Source: CAZQMX01 sp964594965 (GTDB taxonomy: Bacteria > Patescibacteriota > Minisyncoccia > Portnoybacterales > UBA2143). From it: a stretch of DNA of 46,720 nucleotides. This document shows positions 1 through 6,439 of this stretch, one piece after another. The notes beneath the pieces were generated by a model. The model saw nothing but the letters and a program-made list of their open reading frames with translations. It did no database searches and was not told the origin of the DNA. The DNA lies in NCBI GenBank assembly GCA_964594965.1, contig CAZQMX010000004.1, forward strand, positions 1-46,720. Direction: 5' to 3'. The position numbers and the translations under genes are program-made. Numbering within the stretch: the first letter of the stretch is position 1; every line of letters starts with the position of its first letter.

Positions 1-345
<345 letters not shown>

Positions 346-379
346 ATATATTTGGGACAACTGCACAAAATTGCAATTA

Positions 380-449
380 CCATTTTTCTCCAAATCTATG
401 ATTTGGACAGAAAAATGAGTATCCCGCACTTTGCAAAAAGCTGCGGGAT
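380..449 (-). other. Hairpins in the 16S rRNA leader
   Basis: Between the predicted transcription start (about 475) and the 16S 5' end lie two hairpins. One pairs CATTTTTCT...CCAAATC with GATTTGG...AGAAAAATG (380-419). The other pairs ATCCCGCA with TGCGGGAT (421-449). They could take part in pre-rRNA processing or antitermination; the role is inferred. Confidence 0.6.
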
Positions 450-481
450 GTCTCCCTATTCAATTATCAATGAACATATCT

Positions 482-510
482 ATCCTATACTATCCAAAAT
501 TCTTTGTCAA
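482..510 (-). promoter_or_regulatory. Sigma70-type promoter of the 16S rRNA gene
   Basis: On the minus strand TTGACA (510-505) is followed by exactly 17 nt and TAGGAT (487-482). The predicted start near 475 leaves a leader of about 130 nt before mature 16S. The consensus -35 and ideal spacing fit an rRNA promoter. It sits directly downstream of the 512-584 hairpin, which separates it from trmD. Confidence 0.8.
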
Positions 511-511
511 A

Positions 512-584
512 CCCCTCACCTAGTTTGGATTTTTGCTATTTATAAATTTTGCTTTGCAAAATTGTATCCAAACTAGGTGAGGGG
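512..584. repeat. Long hairpin element, family A copy 1
   Basis: Perfect 19-bp inverted arms start with CCCCTCACCTAGTTTGGAT (512-530) and end with its complement (566-584). They enclose a second hairpin, AATTTTGC-TTT-GCAAAATT. A nearly identical hairpin forms an arm of the RNase P RNA (24739-24809), and a covarying version sits at 46317-46388. Here it lies between the trmD stop and the rRNA promoter and could act as a terminator, though no long U-tract follows. Confidence 0.85.
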
Positions 585-594
585 TCAAATCTAC

Positions 595-1260
595 TTATCT
601 CATAACCTTCGAATGTTTTTTCTGCCATTCTTCAATCTTTTTATGATTACCAGATAAAAGCAGATCGGGGACTTTTCTTTTTTTACCATCAATATTAAAA
701 CTTTCCGGTCGGGTATAATGAGGGAATTCCAAATTATGTTCTTTTGTAAAACTCTCTTCTTCTAATGACCCTTTTGCAATTACTCCCGGTATTAATCGCG
801 TCACTGCATCAACAATAATCATGGCTGGCAATTCTCCGCCGGTCAAAATATAATCGCCGATTGAAATTTCTTCGTCAGCAATGTATTTAGCCACTCTCTC
901 ATCAACTCCCTCATACCGGCCGGAAATAATGGTTAATTGGTCTAATTTAGAAAATTGTCGAGCCATTTTTTGATTGAATTTCTTGCCTTTGGCTGAAAGT
1001 AAAATTACTTTTTTCTTTTTAGTCCTTAATTTCCTTTTAATATCTTTAACTGCCTTTAGGATTGGTTCAACCATTAAAACCATGCCAAAACCGCCGCCAT
1101 AGGGTTTATCATCAACCGTCCTGTGCCGGTCGGTTGTATAATCCCTTAAATCATGGATATTAATTTTAATTAATTTCTTCTTCTGAGCCCGACCTAAAAT
1201 ACTCTCGTTAAAATACGGCTTAAAAACTTCGGGGAAAATTGTAATAACATCAAATCTCAT
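595..1260 (-). CDS. trmD: tRNA (guanine-37-N1) methyltransferase
   Basis: TrmD methylates N1 of G37 in tRNAs reading CUN, CCN and CGG codons, using S-adenosylmethionine, and so prevents frameshifting. The 221-residue protein starts MRFDVITIFPEVF. It carries the family signature YGGGFGMVL (about residues 54-62) and the knotted AdoMet-binding motifs GRYEGVDERV and SIGDYILTGGELP in the SPOUT domain. FPHYTRPE follows in the C-terminal half. Length is slightly below the usual 230-250. It is the last gene of a translation cluster (rpmF-nusB-rnc-rpsP-khpA-trmD); rimM and rplS, often found beside trmD, are absent. The ATG has no visible Shine-Dalgarno sequence. Confidence 0.97.
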   Translation of the reverse strand: MRFDVITIFPEVFKPYFNESILGRAQKKKLIKINIHDLRDYTTDRHRTVDDKPYGGGFGMVLMVEPILKAVKDIKRKLRTKKKKVILLSAKGKKFNQKMARQFSKLDQLTIISGRYEGVDERVAKYIADEEISIGDYILTGGELPAMIIVDAVTRLIPGVIAKGSLEEESFTKEHNLEFPHYTRPESFNIDGKKRKVPDLLLSGNHKKIEEWQKKHSKVMR

Positions 1261-1315
1261 AAAAACACAAAAGTTGCCCCACTTATAAAGAATAGCGCAA
1301 CTTTTGCCCTGCTTT

Positions 1316-1660
1316 TTATAACTTCAATTCATCAACTACTTCATCAACGCCTTTTTTTGCCTCGCCTTCAGAAGCAGCTGGTCTTTCCTGGGGTCGAACT
1401 CTTCCGCCTTCCGGCTCTTCGATCTTAAGGTTAATTCGGGCATTATTCTTTAGACCGATTACCCTAAGAATAGTTCGAATCGCCTTGGCAGTAGAACCTT
1501 GTCGTCCAATAATCTGACCCATATCTTCTGGGTTGACTTTGAGGGTTAAGAGAACCCCCATTTCATCAACAACCCGGCTGACTTTAACATCATTGGGATT
1601 ATTGACTATGGACTTAACAACGAACTCAAGAAAGTCTGCATCAACATTCTTAGTAGCCAT
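1316..1660 (-). CDS. khpA: KH-domain RNA-binding protein KhpA
   Basis: This small protein consists of one type-II KH domain, seen as the GxxG loop in MGQIIGRQGSTAKAIRTILR. KhpA (YlqC) binds RNA, often with KhpB, and is linked to ribosome assembly and cell-envelope growth control in Gram-positive bacteria. The ATG at 1660 (MATKNVDADFLEF) is preferred over a GTG eight codons upstream because it fits the family N-terminus. A charged tail of about 30 residues follows the KH fold. Its position between rpsP and trmD is a classic bacterial arrangement and supports the assignment. Confidence 0.92.
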   Translation of the reverse strand: MATKNVDADFLEFVVKSIVNNPNDVKVSRVVDEMGVLLTLKVNPEDMGQIIGRQGSTAKAIRTILRVIGLKNNARINLKIEEPEGGRVRPQERPAASEGEAKKGVDEVVDELKL

Positions 1661-1731
1661 ATTCTGATTTTTATTCTTAAACACGGCAGCAGTCCGACCA
1701 TTTCTCTAATAACTGCTACTCTTCTGTTATT

Positions 1732-2160
1732 CTACTCTTCTTTTTTCGAATTGTCAATAATTTTTCCTTTGGGTTCTTCTTTTTTCTTAGGCTTTTCTTC
1801 TGGTTCTTTATCCTTTGATTCTTCTTTTTTTTCTTCTTTAACCGGCTTTTCTTTCTTTTCTTCTTTTTTCTTAACCTTAATTTTCTTTTTAATCTTGGGT
1901 TCTTTAATAATTCCTTGTTTAACTAAAAGATTATGGACTGTATCAGAAGCTTTAGCTCCGTGAGAAAGCCAGTGCTTTATTCTCTCTCCGTTCAAACTAA
2001 GTTGTTTCTGACCGGTTTTTTTGTTAATCAACCGCGGATTGTAATTTCCAAGTAATTCTAAAAACTTGCCGCTTTTAGGACCGGCGCTTTTTTCTATCAA
2101 AATCACCCGATAACTCGGGGCATTCTTTTTTCCAACTCTGATTAATCGAATAACAAGCAT
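1732..2160 (-). CDS. rpsP: 30S ribosomal protein S16 with Lys/Glu-rich tail
   Basis: Residues 1-80 match S16 (MLVIRLIRVGKKNAPSYRVI, then LGNYNPR). S16 stabilises the 5' domain of 16S rRNA during 30S assembly. The start chosen is the ATG at 2160; a TTG five codons upstream lies in an AT-rich repeat and is unlikely. The protein is 142 residues against about 80-90 normally. The extra 60 residues are almost entirely Lys, Glu and Pro and are probably disordered. It is followed directly by khpA. An AT-rich hairpin (2169-2280) separates it from rnc. Confidence 0.95.
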   Translation of the reverse strand: MLVIRLIRVGKKNAPSYRVILIEKSAGPKSGKFLELLGNYNPRLINKKTGQKQLSLNGERIKHWLSHGAKASDTVHNLLVKQGIIKEPKIKKKIKVKKKEEKKEKPVKEEKKEESKDKEPEEKPKKKEEPKGKIIDNSKKEE

Positions 2161-2168
2161 AAACTTAA

Positions 2169-2280
2169 TTTTCAATTCTCAATTTTCAATTTTCAAACAA
2201 TTTTCAATGAATTAATTTTTAATTAAATCATTAAGAAATTAGGAATTGTTTAGAAATTAGAAATTAGAAATTAGAAATTT
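2169..2280. repeat. AT-rich microrepeat hairpin (family E copy 1)
   Basis: The whole gap between rnc and rpsP is a hairpin. One arm is built from tandem AATTTTC/AATTCTC units and the other from tandem AGAAATT units, around a core with TCAAACAATT on one side and AATTGTTTAGA on the other. A closely similar element fills the gap between ftsX and ftsE (9493-9597). Confidence 0.75.
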
Positions 2281-2283
2281 TAC

Positions 2284-2970
2284 TCATTCCCACCTTTTCT
2301 TTTTTAAAGCTTCTTCCGCCGCTTTTTCCTGGGCTTCCTGCTTGGAAACACCTTGTCCCTGAGCAATTTCTTCTTTATCTAAATAGACCCCGACAATGAA
2401 GTTCTTGGCGTGGTCAGGACCCCACTCTTCCAAAACATCATAAGTTGGCGTCAGACCAACTCTTTCCTGGGCCTCTTCTTGAAAGCAGCTCTTAGGATCC
2501 CGGTCTAGTCCTTGTTTAATAATCTCCGGTAATTCTTTCAGAATTTCTTTTTTAATAAATTCTTTGGCTTTTTCGTATCCCTGGTCGAGGTAAATGGCCC
2601 CAATTACCGCTTCAAGGGCATTGGCCAGGATATATCGTCTCGCCCGACCCGTATCCTTATTCTCCCCTTTGCTTAAAAGCAGATGGTCATTAATTCCCAA
2701 GCGATCGCTGACCTTGGTCAGCATCTTGGCATTAACTAAAGCCGCTCGCCAATTAGTCAAATCTCCTTCCGGGTTTGGATAATTCTGATAAAGATATTCT
2801 GTCACAACCATTTCTAAAACAGCATCACCCAGAAATTCAAATCTTTCATTGTCTTCCAGAGAAAAACTTGGGTTTTCATTGAGATAAGAACGGTGAACCA
2901 TGGCCTGCTGAAGCAAGTCTTTGTCATTAAATTTTATACCAATGTTTTTCTCTAGAAAAGATAAATCCAT
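2284..2970 (-). CDS. rnc: Ribonuclease III
   Basis: RNase III cleaves double-stranded RNA, including pre-rRNA stems and, presumably, structured transcripts. The 228-residue protein has the catalytic signature ERFEFLGDAVLE (about residues 42-53) and the second acidic cluster in NALEAVIGAIYLDQG. A double-stranded-RNA-binding domain lies at about 155-225 (ending VSKQEAQEKAAEEALKK). Length is normal. The neighbours nusB and rpsP are translation and RNA genes. The many long hairpins in this genome would be natural RNase III substrates; that link is inference. No Shine-Dalgarno sequence precedes the ATG. Confidence 0.97.
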   Translation of the reverse strand: MDLSFLEKNIGIKFNDKDLLQQAMVHRSYLNENPSFSLEDNERFEFLGDAVLEMVVTEYLYQNYPNPEGDLTNWRAALVNAKMLTKVSDRLGINDHLLLSKGENKDTGRARRYILANALEAVIGAIYLDQGYEKAKEFIKKEILKELPEIIKQGLDRDPKSCFQEEAQERVGLTPTYDVLEEWGPDHAKNFIVGVYLDKEEIAQGQGVSKQEAQEKAAEEALKKKRWE

Positions 2971-2973
2971 CTA

Positions 2974-3055
2974 TTTCAGAATAATGAATAATGAATCAAG
3001 GATCAAGAATCAGGCAAAATTCCTAATTCATAATTCCTAATTCATAATTCAATTT
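2974..3055. repeat. Microrepeat hairpin between nusB and rnc
   Basis: Tandem units of the type AATGAATCAAGGATCAAGAA on one side face units of AATTCCTAATTCATAATTC on the other, giving a loose inverted repeat that fills the gap. The same GAATCAGGAATCAGG words occur inside the DUF4012 coding sequence at 16951-16977. Confidence 0.6.
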
Positions 3056-3493
3056 TTATTCGTCTTTGCCTGGTTCGCCGATTTCCCGATAAACCGTACC
3101 CAAGACGCCGTTAATAAATCTACCCGATGATTCTCCGCCAAATGTCTTGGCCAGTTCTATAGCTTCGTTAATGGCAACTTTGGGAGGAACTTCATCTCGA
3201 CTGCCAAAAAGAAGTTCGTAAAGTCCGATGCGTAAAACATTCCGGTCAACAATTGTTATCTGATCCAAGGGCCATTCTGGGGCAGACTTTTCAATAATTT
3301 TATCGAGTTTATTCAAATTCTCAGATACTCCATTAACAATCTGCCAAACAAACTCAGTCCCTTCTAATCCCGGACCAAATTCTTCAATATTCCGTTCAAT
3401 AATTTTCTTGAACTTATTAGGGTCTTTGCCCTTAAAATCCCACTCGTAGAGGGATTGCATGGCAATGCTTCTTGAAAGATGACGGTTAGCCAT
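3056..3493 (-). CDS. nusB: Transcription antitermination factor NusB
   Basis: NusB binds boxA RNA with S10 (NusE) and promotes rRNA antitermination and ribosome maturation. The 145-residue all-alpha protein begins MANRHLSRSIAMQSLYEWDF, the typical arginine-rich N-terminus. It retains the conserved WPLDQITIVDRNVLRIGLYEL region and the helix KVAINEAIELAKTFGGESSG ending in FINGVLG. Length is normal. It lies 9 nt downstream of rpmF and is probably co-transcribed with it. No recognisable SD is present. Confidence 0.96.
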   Translation of the reverse strand: MANRHLSRSIAMQSLYEWDFKGKDPNKFKKIIERNIEEFGPGLEGTEFVWQIVNGVSENLNKLDKIIEKSAPEWPLDQITIVDRNVLRIGLYELLFGSRDEVPPKVAINEAIELAKTFGGESSGRFINGVLGTVYREIGEPGKDE

Positions 3494-3502
3494 AATTTAA
3501 AA

Positions 3503-3787
3503 TTACTTTTTTGATAACTCTTCCATATTTAGCCCTTTTTCCTGGACTTGTTCTTTTTCCTGACCGGTTAATTCTTTTTCTTTTGCTTTTTTCTCTTTCT
3601 TGCTTAGCTTTGCTGTAACATCAATAATTTCCATTCCCCGATAAGTTCCGCAGTTCTGGCAAAGTCGGTGAGGTAAAACATTTGTCCCGCATTTAGGACA
3701 GGGTGAAAGTCCCTGCTTTTTTAAAGCATGGTGGGAACGTCTCCTATTTCTTCTTGATTTAGTATGTCTCTGTTTTGGTACTGCCAT
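3503..3787 (-). CDS. rpmF: 50S ribosomal protein L32 with C-terminal extension
   Basis: The N-terminal 56 residues are L32: MAVPKQRHTKSRRNRRRSHH, then a zinc ribbon with CPKCGTNVLPHRLCQNCG (CxxC...CxxC). L32 lies near the peptidyl-transferase exit region of the 50S subunit. The 94-residue length exceeds the usual 55-60; the last 35 residues are Lys/Glu-rich and probably disordered, like the tail of S16 nearby. It leads into nusB. Confidence 0.96.
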   Translation of the reverse strand: MAVPKQRHTKSRRNRRRSHHALKKQGLSPCPKCGTNVLPHRLCQNCGTYRGMEIIDVTAKLSKKEKKAKEKELTGQEKEQVQEKGLNMEELSKK

Positions 3788-3822
3788 AGTTCCTTCATTC
3801 TATAATTAAAGAATTGTTTCTG

Positions 3823-4188
3823 TCAATTTTCCTTTTGATATTTCTCTATTGCTTTTCTTAATGTTTCAACCGCTAAACCAGCGCAATGAACCTTAATTAA
3901 GGGCAATTGGCCTAATTCATCTGTTACATTCTGGTAAGTAATTTTTTTGGCTTCTCCCAATGTTTTTCCCTTGGCCATTTGAGTAATTATTGAAGAAGTT
4001 GCAATGGCTGAAACACAGCCCATAGTTTCAAAAGAAATGTCTTTTATCCGGTTTTCTTCAACTTTAAGATAAATACGCATTAAATCACCGCATTTTTTGT
4101 TATCAACTTCCGCCATAACATCGGGGTCTTTCATCTTCCCCATGTTCTTGGGGTTTTGAAAATGTTCAATTACTTTTTTGCTATACAT
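3823..4188 (-). CDS. iscU: Iron-sulfur cluster scaffold protein IscU/NifU-type
   Basis: IscU assembles Fe-S clusters on three conserved cysteines using sulfur from the desulfurase encoded just upstream. The 121-residue protein has all ligands: Cys33 and Asp35 in KKCGD, Cys58 in ETMGCVSAIATSS, and His101-Cys102 in LPLIKVHCAGLA. The PLIKVHC segment corresponds to the LPPVK chaperone-recognition motif. Length is normal. The gene follows iscS, but the two are separated by a 213-nt structured repeat (4189-4401) that ends one base before the start codon. Confidence 0.95.
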   Translation of the reverse strand: MYSKKVIEHFQNPKNMGKMKDPDVMAEVDNKKCGDLMRIYLKVEENRIKDISFETMGCVSAIATSSIITQMAKGKTLGEAKKITYQNVTDELGQLPLIKVHCAGLAVETLRKAIEKYQKEN

Positions 4189-4401
4189 ACGAATGTTGTC
4201 TTAATTTATGAGCGAAACTCAAGTGTAGCGAAATAAATTTAGCTACAACATTGAGTACCCCGCCCCCTATGCTCTAATCTTTGTTTGAGTGATTATAGAA
4301 AGTAAGATTAATTCTGCTTATTCCTATAGTCCTTGATTAGAACTTAGGGGGCGGGGTAAGGGTTTGGTTTATCAAAAATCTAAGATTTTTGAACCAAGCC
4401 C
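4189..4401 (-). repeat. Compound hairpin element between iscS and iscU (family B copy 1)
   Basis: On the minus strand it holds three structures in order. The first is a hairpin (4401-4360) overlapping the end of iscS. The second is a GC-rich hairpin, TACCCCGCCCCCTA with TAGGGGGCGGGGTA (about 4254-4358). The third is a leader hairpin, CTCAATGTTGTAGC with GCTACACTTGAG. The last arm competes with ACAACATT (4199-4192), which sits three bases before the iscU ATG and can pair with AATGTTGT (4252-4245). A second copy at 22745-22959 has the same order and the same position relative to a start codon. Confidence 0.8.
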
Positions 4402-5580
4402 TTCATATCCGGCAATCTTTCTTAATCGAGAAACAATTCCCGGTAAAATCTTTAAAACATAGTTAATATCAGAATCGGTTGTTTGCTTGCCCAGGGTAAA
4501 GCGGACGCTTGAATGGGCATCTTCTGCTTTTAGGCCAATAGCGAGTAAAACATGGGAGGGTTTTAAGGAATGACTGGCGCAAGCCGAACTGGTTGAAGCC
4601 ATAACGCCCTTGGAAGATAAATCAAAAACAATTCCCTCCCCCTCAATTCCCTTAAAACTAAAATGGACATTATTAGGCAACCTTTCTCCCATTGAGCCAT
4701 TAAGAGAAACATCCGGAATATCTTTCATAATCCCGGTAATCAATTTATTCCTTAATTTCTTAATCTTTTCATTATTTAAATGATTTATCTTTTTAATTGC
4801 TTCGGCTAAACCAACAATTCCAGGAATATTTTCCGTTCCAGAACGCATTCCTTTTTCGTGACCTCCGCCCCGGATTAAGGGACTGATTGGAGTTCCTTTT
4901 CTGATATACAGAATCCCGACTCCTTTTGGCCCGTAAATCTTATGAGATGACATTGCTAATAGGTCGGCGTTTAAATAATCTACTTTGCAGTTTAAATAAT
5001 TAATTGCTTGAACTGCATCAGTATGGAAATATATTTTGCTTTTTCTTTTGTTATTTAATTTCTTAATTAACAGACCAATTTCCCTGATTGGCTGGATTGT
5101 TCCAAGTTCGCTGTTGGCGTACATAACTGAAATTAAAGCGGTCTCCTTTTTGATTGCTTTTTCAACATCTTCAACTTCGATTAAACCCTCTTTATTAACC
5201 GGCAGGACAGATAATTGAATTAATCCTTTTTTTTCTAAAACCTGGCAGAGTTCCAAAACAGCTTTGTGCTCAATAGCAGAAGTAATTAAATGAGGCTTCT
5301 TATTTCCAAGAAAAACAGCCTTTTCAACAATTCCCTTAATTGCCCAATTGTCGTTTTCAGTTGCGCCGGAAGTGAAAAATATTTCATCGGGTGAACAGTT
5401 AAAAAAATTAGCCACTTGCTGACGGGCATTTTCAATTGCCTGACGGGCCTCTTGGCCTAATTGATGAATACTGGAAGCATTACCATATTTCTCCATAAAA
5501 TATGGCTTGATTTTAGCAAAAACAGCCGGGTCAACCGGCGTTGTCGCAGCATTATCCAGATAGATTACTTTCTTTCTCAT
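4372..5580 (-). CDS. iscS: Cysteine desulfurase (IscS/NifS family)
   Basis: This PLP enzyme takes sulfur from cysteine for Fe-S cluster assembly and tRNA thiolation. The 402-residue protein has the PLP lysine at about Lys214 in SSHKIYGPKG and the cofactor-contacting SAIEHKAV histidine. The persulfide-forming Cys334 lies in STSSACASHSLKPSHV, a group I-like mobile loop. It is paired with iscU; MiaB (32668), a sulfur-inserting tRNA enzyme, is a plausible client elsewhere in the window. The final residues GSKILDF are encoded by one arm of the repeat at 4189-4401, so the C-terminus appears to have been set by that element. Confidence 0.96.
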   Translation of the reverse strand: MRKKVIYLDNAATTPVDPAVFAKIKPYFMEKYGNASSIHQLGQEARQAIENARQQVANFFNCSPDEIFFTSGATENDNWAIKGIVEKAVFLGNKKPHLITSAIEHKAVLELCQVLEKKGLIQLSVLPVNKEGLIEVEDVEKAIKKETALISVMYANSELGTIQPIREIGLLIKKLNNKRKSKIYFHTDAVQAINYLNCKVDYLNADLLAMSSHKIYGPKGVGILYIRKGTPISPLIRGGGHEKGMRSGTENIPGIVGLAEAIKKINHLNNEKIKKLRNKLITGIMKDIPDVSLNGSMGERLPNNVHFSFKGIEGEGIVFDLSSKGVMASTSSACASHSLKPSHVLLAIGLKAEDAHSSVRFTLGKQTTDSDINYVLKILPGIVSRLRKIAGYEGLGSKILDF

Positions 5581-5640
5581 TAGGATAATATATCAGAAAA
5601 AAGCCGAACTGTCAAAGGCAAGGATAAGCTCGATAAACAT

Positions 5641-5713
5641 CTTTTCTTAAAAACTTCCCCTCCAAATTTTTCAGGAAAATTTGGCCACGCCCCCTCCCTG
5701 ATTTTAAGAAAAG
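5641..5713. repeat. Long hairpin element, family C copy 1
   Basis: Outer arms CTTTTCTTAAAA (5641-5652) and TTTTAAGAAAAG (5702-5713) flank an inner CTTCCCCTCC...GGCCACGCCCCCTCCCT core. Reverse complements of the same layout are at 16789-16870 and 40843-40924. It lies between iscS and the upstream glycosyltransferase, close to the assembly gap. Confidence 0.75.
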
Positions 5714-5737
5714 AGTTTATTCTCGCTTTGACACTTA

Positions 5738-6439
5738 TTAAAAAATACTTATCAAGCTTAATTNNNNNNNNNNGTGTTTAATAATAGTCCAAAGACCAAC
5801 TATTCCATCCCTAAATCTTATCTTCTTCCCCTGTTTGAATTTTCTCGGATTGTATTCAATCGGAACTTCTTTAATTTCAATTCCTTTCTTTAATAACTTA
5901 GCTGTTAATTCTGCTTCAATTTCAAAGCCACTACTTTCTAAATTAAGAGATTTCATTACATTTGCTGGAATTAATTTGTAACAGGTATAGGTATCTGTTA
6001 ATTTTGAATTAAAAAGCAAATTATTAACCGAAGTTAAAAGCCAAACGCCAAAGACATAATGGAAATATCCTTTTCTTTCCGGACTAATATTTCTTGAACC
6101 GTAGACAACATTTTTTTGATTAAACTGACTAAGCATTTCTCTCCAGTTTTCAGGATTATACTCTAAATCAGCATCCTGGATAATCACTGCTTCCCCACTA
6201 ATAGCATCTATTCCAGTTTTAAGAGCAGCTCCTTTACCCTGATTCTTTTCATGAATTAAAAGAATGAAATTAAATTCTTTTTTTAATTCTCTTAAAATCT
6301 GATTGGTTTTGTCAGTTGAACCATCGCTGATAACAATCAGTTCTTTTTCAAGACCAAGAGGAAGATTAATTACTTTTCTAACAACTTCTTCAATGGTTTT
6401 TTCTTCGTTGTAGACCGGGATAATGATTGATAGTTTCAT
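5738..6439 (-). CDS. GT2 glycosyltransferase (DPM1-like), C-terminus uncertain at assembly gap
   Basis: A family-2 glycosyltransferase of the dolichol-phosphate-mannose synthase type, expected to transfer a sugar from a nucleotide donor to a lipid phosphate. It starts MKLSIIIPVYNEEKTIEEVV, has the donor-binding ISDGSTDKT segment, the metal-binding DAD in QDADLEYNP, and VYGSRN followed by a C-terminal acceptor region. Ten Ns at 5764-5773 interrupt the last codons, so the final residues and stop shown are unreliable. The start overlaps the stop of the upstream GT-C-like gene by 4 nt (ATGA), suggesting coupled translation. The pair may supply and use a lipid-linked sugar. Confidence 0.88.
   Translation of the reverse strand: MKLSIIIPVYNEEKTIEEVVRKVINLPLGLEKELIVISDGSTDKTNQILRELKKEFNFILLIHEKNQGKGAALKTGIDAISGEAVIIQDADLEYNPENWREMLSQFNQKNVVYGSRNISPERKGYFHYVFGVWLLTSVNNLLFNSKLTDTYTCYKLIPANVMKSLNLESSGFEIEAELTAKLLKKGIEIKEVPIEYNPRKFKQGKKIRFRDGIVGLWTIIKHXXXXLSLISIF
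5764..5773. other. Assembly gap (10 N)
   Basis: Ten undetermined bases break the 3' end of the GT2 gene. The true distance is unknown; the reading frame across it is not reliable. A 73-nt palindrome lies about 50 nt away and may have caused the break. Confidence 0.95.

Noticed and set aside
352..576. Open frames of about 75-80 codons across the 16S leader and promoter
   Set aside because: They overlap the rRNA promoter, leader hairpins and a palindrome on the opposite strand and have no SD or protein-like composition.
4189..4401. Known riboswitch class upstream of iscU
   Set aside because: No consensus of a known riboswitch is recognisable, and the second copy precedes an unrelated glycosyltransferase.
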